A model generated the notes under the pieces. It ran no database searches and had not been told where the DNA came from. It saw nothing but the letters and a program-made list of their open reading frames with translations. Both the position numbers and the translations under genes were made by a program. A DNA stretch of 64,000 bases. It comes from Cyclobacterium qasimii M12-11B. GTDB taxonomy: Bacteria; Bacteroidota; Bacteroidia; Cytophagales; Cyclobacteriaceae. Below are positions 1-9,075 of this stretch, piece by piece; positions within the stretch are counted from its first letter, which is position 1; every line of letters begins with the position of its first letter. The DNA lies in assembly GCF_000427295.1 (NCBI RefSeq), contig NZ_ATNM01000142.1:35600-99599 (forward strand), given 5' to 3'.

Positions 1-394
1 CCACCAAAATCTTCACGATTTTACCTGAAACTTCTGATTCAACCTCGTTGAATAGTTTCATTGCTTCAATGATACAAACAGGTTGTCCTTTTTGAATGGT
101 GTCTCCCACGTTTACAAAGAATTCAGCATCAGGATTAGGAGACCTGTAAAAGGTGCCTATCATAGGAGACTTTACTTCTAGGTAATTTGTCGCTGGTGCA
201 GCAGCCGTTTCGACTGGGGCAGGAGCAGGGGCTGCCTGAGCGAATTGAGGAATAAGGTTTTCTGAGTGTTTCACTACAGGAGTGTCCGAATTCTTTTTGA
301 TGGAAAGCTTGAATTCGTCTGTCTCAATTTTGACCTCTGCTAGTCCGGAATTGGAAATAAAGTCAATTAACTCTTGTATCTCTTTTGCTTTCAT
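1..394 (-). CDS. accB: Biotin carboxyl carrier protein of acetyl-CoA carboxylase (3' end outside window)
   Basis: This protein carries the biotin that shuttles CO2 between the carboxylase and transferase parts of acetyl-CoA carboxylase, the first step of fatty-acid synthesis. The visible 131 residues start at an ATG (392-394). They show an N-terminal helical region, an Ala/Pro-rich linker (about residues 52-68, QAAPAPAPVE), and most of the biotinyl domain with the EAMK motif whose Lys113 takes biotin. Only about the last 25-30 residues should lie beyond base 1. It follows efp and fabH on the same strand, the usual Bacteroidota order, with accC expected next. Confidence 0.95.
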   Translation of the reverse strand, partial: MKAKEIQELIDFISNSGLAEVKIETDEFKLSIKKNSDTPVVKHSENLIPQFAQAAPAPAPVETAAAPATNYLEVKSPMIGTFYRSPNPDAEFFVNVGDTIQKGQPVCIIEAMKLFNEVESEVSGKIVKILV

Positions 395-508
395 AAATCT
401 ATTTCTTTGAGAGTAAGCCCAATTTTTGGCCACCCTGTTTCAAATATACTTGATTATTAACTTAAGTAAAACTATGTAAATTAATGAATAATTTTAACGT
501 TAAGTGTA

Positions 509-1072
509 TTATTTCACTCTTTCTGAGTAGGAACCATCACGTGTGTCTACCTTGATCATTATGTCTTGGTCTACAAATAAAGGTACCATCACTATCGCGC
601 CAGTTTCAAGTGTGGCAGGCTTAAGTGTATTAGTGGCTGTATCACCTTTGATGCCAGGTTCAGTATAGGTCACCATTAATTCTACAAATGCTGGAAGTTC
701 CACACCCAGAGGAGTCTCTGTCTCATCATGGATGAGGATGTCTACTAATTGTCCTTCCTTCAATAGTCCTGGTCTTTCAATCAGTTTTTCCTCAATTGGA
801 ATTTGTTCGAAAGTCTCCGTGTCCATGAAGTGATAGCCCATATCATCACTGTAAATGTACTGATGGGGTCTTTTTTCTACACGGGCGGTTGTTACTTTCT
901 CGCCAGAATTGAAAGTTTTATCAAGGACTTTTCCATTGGTAAGACTTTTTAGCTTTGTCCTAACGAATGCTGGGCCTTTTCCAGGTTTCACATGTTGGAA
1001 ATCAACTATTGTCATAATGTCATGATTAAACACCAGACAAAGGCCATTTTTAAAATCAGCAGTACTTGCCAT
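509..1072 (-). CDS. efp: Elongation factor P
   Basis: EF-P binds ribosomes stalled at polyproline stretches and promotes peptide-bond formation. The 187-residue length is normal. The N-terminal KOW-like domain carries the loop KPGKGPAF with Lys32 at the tip, the position that is modified in species with a modification enzyme. Two OB domains follow, with typical segments such as [13 protein letters not shown] (about residues 73-85). No EpmA or other modification gene is seen in this window, so the state of Lys32 is unknown. It lies 17 bases after fabH and 114 bases before accB, probably in one transcript. Confidence 0.96.
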   Translation of the reverse strand: MASTADFKNGLCLVFNHDIMTIVDFQHVKPGKGPAFVRTKLKSLTNGKVLDKTFNSGEKVTTARVEKRPHQYIYSDDMGYHFMDTETFEQIPIEEKLIERPGLLKEGQLVDILIHDETETPLGVELPAFVELMVTYTEPGIKGDTATNTLKPATLETGAIVMVPLFVDQDIMIKVDTRDGSYSERVK

Positions 1073-1089
1073 ATTTGCTTAGTTTTTGA

Positions 1090-2090
1090 TTAAACGCTTT
1101 TAGGGTCATATCCCCACTTTAAATATACTGCTCCCCAGGTAAATCCACCACCAAAAGCAGCTAAAATAAGATTATCTCCTTTTTTTAATTTGGATTCATA
1201 ATCCCATAAGCACAATGGAAGCGTCCCAGCGGTAGTATTGCCATATTTTTCAATATTTAGCATGACCTTTTCAGGACCAACGCCCATTCTTTTTGCGGTA
1301 GCATCAATTATTCTCTTGTTTGCTTGATGTGGTACCAACCAAGCGATATCATCAGGAGTCAAATTGTTTTCTTCATGATCTGAGCGCTTACGTCTGCCAT
1401 GTTGGTCACCGCAAATTTAAACACAGTAGAGCCCTCTTGGAAAACATAATGTTCCCTGGCAGTAACTGAATCAATTGTTGCTGGCTTTTTGCTTCCACCT
1501 GCTTCAATACGTAGGTAATTGGCTCCTGATCCGTCAGTATGAAGCATAGAGTCCATAATTCCAAGATCCTCCTCCGTAGCCTCTAACAATACAGCACCAC
1601 CCCCATCACCGAAAATGATGCATGTGGACCTGTCCTGATAGTTGACAATTGAAGACATTTTATCCGCGCCTATGATGATCACCTTTTTATGTGCACCAGT
1701 TTCGATAAACTTACTTCCTATCGTTAAGGCATACAAAAATCCAGAACAAGCGGCAGAAATATCAAAGCTGTAACTGTTTTTGGCACCTACATTGTCTGCG
1801 ATGATGTTGGCTGTAGCAGGGAATAACATATCTGGAGTTACTGTAGCACAGATTATCAAATCGATGTCTTCCGGATTGGTATTGGTTTTTTCCAATAATC
1901 CTTTTACTGCTGCTGTACCGATGACTGAAGTACCTTGGTTCTCACCCTTTAAAATTCTTCTTTCCTTGATACCTGTACGACTGGTGATCCACTCGTCATT
2001 GGTATCTACCATGGTTTCCAGTTCTTTGTTGTCAAGTACATACTCGGGTACCCAGCCATGCACTCCTGTAATAACAGCTCTTTTTTTCAT
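1090..2090 (-). CDS. fabH: 3-oxoacyl-ACP synthase III (FabH), broken by one frameshift
   Basis: FabH condenses acetyl-CoA with malonyl-ACP to start fatty-acid chains. Residues 1-242 read cleanly from the ATG at 2090 and include the nucleophile Cys115 in the [12 protein letters not shown] region. The frame then breaks near 1367-1370. The rest, with the catalytic His in [10 protein letters not shown] and Asn in [10 protein letters not shown], continues in another frame to 1090. Adding one A to the four-A run (minus strand) joins them as IMKKNNLTPDD and gives 333 residues, the family length. The enzyme is normally essential, so a base-call error is more likely than a dead gene. It heads the fabH-efp-accB group. 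Confidence 0.93.
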
Positions 2091-2390
2091 CTGATTGGTT
2101 CTAGTCTCACATTGGAAACGGGTTGTCCTGTCTTTCGTGCGATTTTTTATTGAAAGTAATTTAGGGCAAATCCCATGTTAATTTATACTGTTTTTGTTAG
2201 AAGATGTGTACAGTATTAAAATTTCGAATCCCAAAATTATTTAAAATGTGCTTGTCCACCAAAGAAATCATGGATATGTGAAAAATAAATCACAATGAGA
2301 ATCAATATTTTAACGGATTTAACCTGGATGTTGGTATAGCATGAAAAAATTCATAAATTATAAATCAGTGCAATACTTCCAGATTATATA
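2091..2390. other. Divergent intergenic region between fabH and the molybdenum hydroxylase genes
   Basis: This 300-base AT-rich gap must hold promoters for fabH (leftward) and for the 2Fe-2S subunit gene (rightward). I see no convincing TTTG / TAnnTTTG promoter pair. A 7-base inverted repeat (ATACTGT/ACAGTAT, about 2186-2217, wide loop) is the only symmetry noticed, and it may be chance. Confidence 0.4.
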
Positions 2391-2852
2391 ATGAAACTAC
2401 GTGTAAACAATAAAGAATATTCGGTAGAAGTGGCCAATAACCCAAGTCTGCTAGAAGTCCTAAGAGATAAATTGGACCTGACAGGGACCAAATATGGCTG
2501 TGGCGAAGGGGCTTGCGGTGCATGCAAAGTTTTAGTGAATGGTATACCTACCCCCTCATGTATTACGCCGGTTACATCAGTTTCTGGTAAAAAGGTCATT
2601 ACCATAGAGGGTTTGGCCGAGAATGGTGAACTTCATCCTGTACAAAAGGTTTTTCTGGAAGAGGATGTTTTTCAATGTAGCTATTGCGCTCCCGGCATGG
2701 TCATAACAGCGGCTGCATTGCTGAAAAAACAACCAGACGCGAGCACTCAGGATTTAATAGATGGGTTAAATGGAAATATCTGTCGCTGCTGTACTTACCC
2801 GGCTATAATCAATGCACTCAAAAAGATAATTCAAAAAGAGGGGGAACAATGA
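2391..2852 (+). CDS. (2Fe-2S)-binding subunit of a xanthine-dehydrogenase-family enzyme (IorA-like)
   Basis: This small electron-transfer subunit passes electrons from the molybdenum site of its partner (next gene) through two [2Fe-2S] clusters. At 153 residues it matches the IorA/CoxS family. The N-terminal plant-ferredoxin-like domain has the cluster motif CGEGACGACK. The C-terminal helical domain has CSYCAPGM and NICRCCTYP. The second motif usually ends C-R-C-G; here a Cys replaces the Gly. There is no signal peptide, so it would be co-exported with its Tat-bearing partner. Its stop overlaps the next start as ATGA (2849-2852), implying coupled translation. The substrate cannot be read from sequence. 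Confidence 0.9.
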   Translation: MKLRVNNKEYSVEVANNPSLLEVLRDKLDLTGTKYGCGEGACGACKVLVNGIPTPSCITPVTSVSGKKVITIEGLAENGELHPVQKVFLEEDVFQCSYCAPGMVITAAALLKKQPDASTQDLIDGLNGNICRCCTYPAIINALKKIIQKEGEQ

Positions 2853-4981
2853 AATTAAAGGCAAACAAAAAGCAATCCCCAATAAAGAACAAAGCTGTAA
2901 AGGCGATTGGTAACATCTCCAGAAGAAGTTTCTTTAAATATATGGGAACAGGGGTAGCGACCTATATTGCTTGGTCAGATGTTTTTGTCGCTTCAGCCAT
3001 TCAAGCCAATGACAAGCATTCAACATTCCCTGACCAGGAGCTCATTTCATCTTGGATTCATATTTCTCCCACTGGTGACATTACGGTTTTTACAGGTAAG
3101 GTAGAAATTGGCCAAAATATAAGGACTTCTCTCAGTCAGGTTGTCGCGGAGGAACTTTTCGTAGCTCCTGAAGCGATAAATATGATAATGGGCGATACCG
3201 CACTGACACCATATGATCGCGGAACCTACGGAAGCCTTACTACACTTCAGATTTCTCCCATACTAAGGATGGCTGCTGCAAATCTCAGAGAAATATTGGT
3301 GGAAGAAGCGCAAAAGACCTGGGGAATTAAGTCTTCCAGTTTAACCTTAAGCGATGGGATGGTCATTGATCCCTCGTCAAATAAGAGGTTGGCTTATGGT
3401 GACCTGGTGAAGGACAAGCAACTTTTGAGAAAAGTCAATAAAAATGTAAAGACCATCGCTCCCGAAGAGTGGAAGGTTGCAGGCCACTCAATTCCTAAGA
3501 TTAACGGTAGAGACTTTATTACGGGAAATCACCGGTATGTTTCCGATATGGTTTTGCCGGGTATGGTTTTCGGAAAGGTGTTACGGCCACCTGCTTACGG
3601 GGCGAAATTACTATTTGCGGATACCAGTGAAGCAGAAAAAATCCCAGGTGTAAATGTGGTTAAGGAAGGGGACTTTATTGGTGTTACAGCAGCGGATACC
3701 TTAACGGCTGCCATTGCTCTGGCCTCTATTGAGAGTTCCTGGGACCGTAGTCCTCCTGTGCAAAGATCAGAACTCTTTGAACATCTAGTGAATACTGCTG
3801 CAGAGAAGAAGGTAGTGAGCAAGGGGCTTGTTGATGCCTATGATCAGGGGGATGTAAAACTGGATAAAAGTTTTGAGGTAGATTATATCGCCCATGTGCC
3901 TTTAGAGACCAGAGCAGGCTTAGCGTCTTGGGAAAATGGATACCTGGAAGTTTGGGCGGGAACGCAACGACCATTTGGCTTACATGAAGATTTACAGAAA
4001 ACCTTTGATTTGCCTGTGGATAGCATTCGGGTTTACGTACCTGATACGGGTTCAGGTTATGGAGGGAAACAAACGAGTGAGGTAGGGGTGGAGGCTGCCA
4101 GGTTGGCCAAACATGTTGGGAAGCCAGTGAAAGTATGCTGGACCAGAGAGGAGGAGTTTAAGTGGGCTTACTTCAGACCTGCAGGAGTAATTCAGGTGCG
4201 GGCCTCTTTAAGCGATGGGGAAATTTCTTCATGGGAGTTTCATAATTTTAATTCGGGTTCAGCAGGTATCGATTTCCCCTATAAAGGAGGAAAAAAACAT
4301 CTTGAATTTCACCGCTCTTCTTCTCCTCTAAGACAAGGCTCCTACAGGGCTTTGTCTTCCACTGCGAATGTTTTTGCCATGGAGTCCATTGTGAATGACC
4401 TGGCCATTAGTTTAGGTGAAGATCCTTTACGATTTAGATTAAGGAATTTGGAAAACTCCAGGTTAAAAGCTGTAGTTAAGGCCGCCGCTCAAGCCTTTGG
4501 TTGGGAAAGACAGAAGAGCAAAGACAATATTGGGTATGGTATGGCCTGCGGAACCGTTAAGGGTGGTTATGTTGCTACCTTTGTTGAGGTCGAAGTAGAA
4601 AAGAACTCCAGGAAATTAATTGTTCGAGAGGTGGTGACGGCATTTGAATGTGGTGTGATCATAAATCCCAGACACTTGGAAAGCCAGGTAATAGGCTGTG
4701 TCCTTCAAGGCTTAGGAGGTGCTCTTTTTGAGGCAGTTGATTTTAAAGACGGAAACCTCACCAATGCCAGCCTCGCATCTTACCGTGTCCCCAGGTTTAA
4801 AGATGTTCCTAAGATGAAAGTTATCCTGTTGAATAGAGCCGATTTGCCATCCTCAGGAGCCGGAGAAGCCCCTATTGTTTGTATAGCCCCCGCTTTACGG
4901 AATGCTATTCATGATGCTTCAGGGATTAAGCTCTACAAGTTACCGATGTTGCCATCAGGCATTGTGCCTGACAATGCCTGA
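2849..4981 (+). CDS. Molybdopterin-binding subunit of an IorB-like aldehyde/N-heterocycle oxidoreductase, Tat-exported
   Basis: This is the large catalytic subunit, which hydroxylates an aldehyde or N-heterocycle using molybdopterin cytosine dinucleotide. I choose the ATG at 2849 because it overlaps the upstream stop and gives an N-terminus with the Tat signal SRRSFFKYMG (Arg25-Arg26). A longer upstream extension lies inside the 2Fe-2S gene. The 710 residues contain the molybdopterin motif GSGYGGKQTSEVGVEAARLA and, near the C-terminus, GAGEAPIVCIAPALRNAI, whose Glu is the usual catalytic base. There is no c-type cytochrome domain and no cytochrome gene beside it, so the electron acceptor lies elsewhere. 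It converges on hslU. Confidence 0.9.
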   Translation: MKLKANKKQSPIKNKAVKAIGNISRRSFFKYMGTGVATYIAWSDVFVASAIQANDKHSTFPDQELISSWIHISPTGDITVFTGKVEIGQNIRTSLSQVVAEELFVAPEAINMIMGDTALTPYDRGTYGSLTTLQISPILRMAAANLREILVEEAQKTWGIKSSSLTLSDGMVIDPSSNKRLAYGDLVKDKQLLRKVNKNVKTIAPEEWKVAGHSIPKINGRDFITGNHRYVSDMVLPGMVFGKVLRPPAYGAKLLFADTSEAEKIPGVNVVKEGDFIGVTAADTLTAAIALASIESSWDRSPPVQRSELFEHLVNTAAEKKVVSKGLVDAYDQGDVKLDKSFEVDYIAHVPLETRAGLASWENGYLEVWAGTQRPFGLHEDLQKTFDLPVDSIRVYVPDTGSGYGGKQTSEVGVEAARLAKHVGKPVKVCWTREEEFKWAYFRPAGVIQVRASLSDGEISSWEFHNFNSGSAGIDFPYKGGKKHLEFHRSSSPLRQGSYRALSSTANVFAMESIVNDLAISLGEDPLRFRLRNLENSRLKAVVKAAAQAFGWERQKSKDNIGYGMACGTVKGGYVATFVEVEVEKNSRKLIVREVVTAFECGVIINPRHLESQVIGCVLQGLGGALFEAVDFKDGNLTNASLASYRVPRFKDVPKMKVILLNRADLPSSGAGEAPIVCIAPALRNAIHDASGIKLYKLPMLPSGIVPDNA

Positions 4982-4984
4982 TGG
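4952..4984. repeat. 14-bp perfect inverted repeat across the IorB-like stop codon
   Basis: Arms 4952-4965 (CCATCAGGCATTGT) and 4971-4984 pair perfectly around a 5-base loop, and the repeat covers the last codons and the TGA of the molybdenum subunit. It lies between two convergent genes, so a bidirectional terminator or an RNA-stabilising hairpin is plausible, but no T-run follows on either strand. A related sequence occurs at 35029-35052. Confidence 0.6.
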
Positions 4985-5002
4985 AGATTTACAACATTTA
5001 TG

Positions 5003-6384
5003 TTACAGTATGTATTGGGAAAGATCCCTGTTTTTAACCAAAGAATTTAGCCTTTCATTGACCAATTCTTTTGTTATCATAATCTTGCTGTTTGGACCGA
5101 TACTGTCAGGGACATCAAACAAATAGTCGTTTAATAAATGACTCATAACAGTATGAAGTCTTCTTGCCCCAATATTTTCAACTTCTTCATTGATGCTAAA
5201 GGCTATAGAAGCAATCTCCTGAATGGCGTCATCAGTGTATTCCAGGTAGACCTCTTCCGACTCAAACAAAGCTTGATATTGCTTTGTTAGTGCATTTTTC
5301 GGGTCTTTCAAGATTTTATAAAAGTCTTCCTGAGTAAGGCTAGTCAACTCTACTCTAATAGGGAATCTTCCTTGTAATTCAGGAATTAGATCAGATGGTT
5401 TGCTTACGTGGAAAGCACCTGCTGCGATAAACAATACATGGTCTGTATGTACCAAACCGTATTTGGTATTGACAGCACTTCCTTCTACTATTGGTAATAA
5501 ATCCCGCTGAACACCTTCTCTACTTACATCTGGCCCACCGGATTTACCTGAGCTTGAGGCTATTTTATCAATTTCATCGATAAATATTATACCGTTGTTT
5601 TCTGTAAGATGTATCGCCTGTTCCTTTACTTCATCAAAGTCAATCAGCTTCGCAGCCTCTTCTTCCATTAAGATTTTTCTGGCTTCGGATATGGTGACTT
5701 TTCTTTTTTAGTACGCTTGGGCATCATATTGCTGAGCATGTCCTGAATGCCTGCCATACTGGCTTCATCCATCATGCCATTGCCCACCATGCCAATACCC
5801 GCAGGAGAAGATTGTTTCACATTGATTTCAATCTTCCTTTCTTCGAGTTCTCCATTTTTCAACTTCTCCTTGAACCTTTCCCTCGTCTTTTCATTGAGTT
5901 CTTGTTCACTGGCATTGTCAGGGTTGAAATTCTCTTTTTGATTTGATGTACTGAAACCTGTCCCTCTTACAGGGGGAATCAATATATCCAGGAGCATGTC
6001 CTCTACGATTATTGCCGCTTTTTCCTTTACTTCTTCGTTCTTAGATTCCTTTACCAGGGTGACAGCGTGTTCTACCAAATCCCTGACCATAGACTCTACA
6101 TCTCTCCCCACATAGCCCACTTCTGTAAATTTGGAAGCTTCCACTTTCGTAAATGGCGCATTGGCAATTTTAGCAAGTCTTCGGGCAATCTCCGTTTTAC
6201 CGACTCCAGTAGAGCCAATCATAAGGATGTTGTTCGGTACAATGTCCTTTTGGAGATCAGATTTCACCATTAGCCGGCGAATCCGATTTCTTAAAGCAAT
6301 GGCGACATTCCTTTTGGCCTCCGTCTGGCCAATGATATATTTATCCAGTTCAGCAACAATTTGCCTTGGTGTTAAATCCTTCAT
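5003..6384 (-). CDS. hslU: ATP-dependent protease ATPase subunit HslU, broken by one frameshift
   Basis: HslU is the AAA+ unfoldase of the HslUV (ClpYQ) protease. Residues 1 to about 228 come from the ATG at 6384 and hold Walker A (GSTGVGKTE) and the start of the I domain. The remainder (from [13 protein letters not shown]) holds Walker B ([11 protein letters not shown]) and the C-terminal domain. The frame breaks at the run 5704-5709; seven A instead of six on the minus strand restores [20 protein letters not shown] and a 460-residue protein of normal length. It begins 15 bases after lon, so the two protease genes probably share a transcript. No hslV is present in the window. Confidence 0.94.
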
Positions 6385-6399
6385 TTTTTCAATTCTTTA

Positions 6400-8882
6400 C
6401 TATGCTTCAGATTTCTTTTCCCCTTCATCGAAGGTAAACTTCACAGGATTAGAAACTTTTTCGTCAAGAAGAGCTAACGCTAAAACTTCATTTACCTGAT
6501 CGACAAAATGAAACTGTACCCCTTTAAGGTAAGAATCATCGATTTCTTCAATGTCTCTTTGATTTCTTTTACAAAGAATGATGTCTTCAATTCCAGCTCT
6601 TTTAGCAGCTAGAATCTTTTCTTTAATACCACCTACTGGCATCACCTTACCTCTTAAGGTGATTTCTCCCGTCATAGCCAACTTGGTTTTGACCTTTCTT
6701 TGAGTATAAATAGAGGCTATGGCAGTTAGCATGGTAATCCCTGCTGATGGACCATCTTTCGGTACTGCACCTGCAGGTACATGTATGTGCAGGTCATATT
6801 GATCGAATACACGATAATCTATGTCCAGCATGTCTGCATGGGATTTCAAGTAGGATATGGCGGTCATGGCTGATTCCTTCATGACATCACCCAACTGACC
6901 TGAAAGCGTCAGTTTACCTTTACCTCTACTAATGCTCGCTTCAATAAAAAGAATTTCTCCTCCCACTGAAGTCCAGGCCAATCCTGTAACCACTCCTGGA
7001 ATGGAGTTGTCCTGGTAAATCTCCTTGTCAAATATTTCTCCACCAAGAATTTTCCTTACGGAGGCAGTGGTTATCTTTTTCTGGTAAGTTTCCTCCATCG
7101 CTATAGATTTAGCGATGTTTCTAATTACTTTCCCGATTTGTCTTTCCAAACTTCTAACGCCAGACTCTCTAGTGTAATCTTCTATGATTTTAACTAAGGA
7201 ATCATTGGAAAAAGAGATGTCTTTAGATTTAAGCCCATGTTCCCTCCTTTGTTTGGGAACCAAATGTTTTTTGGCAATCTCTACCTTTTCTTCCATTGTG
7301 TAGCCAGTAACCTCAATGATCTCCATCCTGTCTCTAAGGGCAGGTTGTAGGTTTTCTAGTGTGTTGGCAGTGGCAATAAAGAGCACTTTCGATAAATCGT
7401 AGTCTACTTCAACGTAATTGTCTACAAATGCACTGTTTTGTTCAGGATCCAAAACCTCCAAAAATGCGGAAGATGGATCTCCTCTGAAGTCTGTGCTTAT
7501 TTTATCTATTTCATCCAAAACGAAAACAGGATTTGATGATTTACCCTTTTTCATGTTTTGAATAATTTTGCCAGGCATGGCTCCTATATAGGTTTTTCTA
7601 TGCCCTCTTATTTCTGATTCGTCATGAAGACCACCTAAGGACATTCGTACGTATTTTCTCCCTAAGGCTTTGGCAATGGACTTCCCTAGAGATGTTTTAC
7701 CAACTCCTGGAGGGCCATATAGGCATAAAATAGGGCCTTTAAGGTCTTGCTTTAATTTTAGCACTGCGAGGTATTCAATAATTCTGTCCTTCACCTTGTC
7801 TAGTCCAGAGTGATCTCTGTCCAGAATTTTCTTTGCTCTGTTAAGGTCAAAATTATCGGTAGTAAAATCATTCCATGGAAGATCTACCAATACTTCAGCG
7901 TAATTAATGGCAATGGGATATTCTGCAGTAGCAGGATTCATCCTCATGATTTTATCCAGTTCCTTATTGAACTGGGTGGCAACATCTTTCGGCCACTTTT
8001 TCTTTTTCCTCTAAGCCTTAATTCTTCAACTTCCTTGTCTGGGCCCTCATCACCTAATTCTGTTTGAAGGACTTTCATCTGCTGTCTTAAAAAATAATCC
8101 CGCTGCTGCTGATCTATGTCAGTATGCACCTTTTTTTGGATTTCATTTTTGAGTTCGAGCATCTGAATGTCTTTCATCATAAACTCAAGCAATAAGGTGG
8201 CTCTGTCTATGCCATCATTAATTTCCAGTAGTTTTTGTTTGGAATCTACCGGTGCATTGATGTTTGATGAAAGAAAATGTGTGAGAAAGGAAGTGCTGTC
8301 AATATTGTCAAGCGCTACCTGGGCTTCTCTTGGTATTTCTGGATTTAACTGCAGAATTTTAAATGCCGATTCCTTGAGAGATTGCTCTAAGGCCTCTATT
8401 TTTTTGTCATTCTTAGGGAAGGTTTCATCCAAATAAGAGACACTCGCCTGGAAATATGGATCCTCTGTTAATTCTTCCTCGATTTTAAAGCGTTTTTTGC
8501 CTTGGATAATGATAGTTGTATTGCCGTCTGGCAGAACAATCATTTTCACAATTTTAGCAAGTGTACCAACATGATAAATATCATCCCAGGAGGGATCTTC
8601 AATGTTTGGATTTCTTTGGGCACAGACTCCGATAAGTTTATCCCCTTTCTGGGCTTTTTTTATAAGCTTTATAGATCGCTGTCTACCCACAGTTATCGGA
8701 ATAACTACACCAGGAAACAGTACAGTGTTTCTAACTGAGAGTATGGGTATTTCTTTTGCGTAGTTTTCTTCTTTTATGCTAGTTTCATCTTCGTCATCAG
8801 TAATTAACTGAATAAGATCTCCTTCTCCTGAAAAATCTCCTAACATAAGTGAATGGTATAATTGATTGTCGTTATTGTTCAT
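6400..8882 (-). CDS. lon: ATP-dependent protease Lon, broken by one frameshift
   Basis: Lon is a cytoplasmic AAA+ serine protease that removes damaged and regulatory proteins. The ATG at 8882 opens an N-terminal substrate-binding domain ([17 protein letters not shown]). The AAA+ module has Walker [15 protein letters not shown]. The protease domain has the catalytic Ser in [11 protein letters not shown] and Lys in [13 protein letters not shown]. The frame breaks at 7997-8001; six A instead of five on the minus strand gives [18 protein letters not shown], as expected for the family, and 827 residues in all. It is followed at 15 bases by hslU. The C-terminus ends in a charged tail. Confidence 0.95.
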
Positions 8883-8977
8883 ACAGACATTATGACAGAT
8901 GTTGTGTCATGTTATTTTATGGAAATAAGAAAAACCCCTATTAAACAGGCTGTTAAACAAGCATAGTCCAAGGCCTA

Positions 8978-9007
8978 TGCCAATTTATTTCCTTTTACAA
9001 ATTGGCA
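8978..9007. repeat. 9-bp inverted repeat upstream of lon
   Basis: TGCCAATTT (8978-8986) is repeated in reverse complement at 8999-9007 with a 12-base spacer, about 100 bases upstream of the lon start. It could be an operator for lon or part of the rseP 3' region. I see no match to a named heat-shock operator such as CIRCE. Confidence 0.4.
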
Positions 9008-9030
9008 GGCAATAAAAATTAGGGGTAAAT

Positions 9031-9062
9031 TTAAAATGGGGATATAATATTCCCCATTTTAA
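9031..9062 (-). terminator. Likely terminator after rseP
   Basis: A 12-bp stem (TTAAAATGGGGA with its complement at 9051-9062) and an 8-base loop begin 14 bases beyond the rseP stop. The leftward transcript runs from the stem into an AT-rich TTTAAATTT stretch rather than a long U-run, so termination strength is uncertain. Confidence 0.6.
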
Positions 9063-9075
9063 AGAAATTCACTTA

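Noticed and set aside
1365..1372. Programmed ribosomal frameshifting as a general explanation for the split genes
   Set aside because: The sites lack a common slippery heptamer and downstream structure, need different shift directions, and occur in genes not known to use it.
1090..2090. Two separate genes in place of one fabH
   Set aside because: The two frames join exactly into one FabH with all active-site residues; the same reasoning applies to hslU, lon, kdsA and leuS.
2684..2848. 55-residue N-terminal extension of the molybdenum subunit
   Set aside because: It lies inside the 2Fe-2S gene in another frame, and the Tat signal fits a start at 2849.
6131..6499. 122-residue plus-strand frame over lon and hslU
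   Set aside because: It is antisense to conserved protease genes and has no start context or motif.
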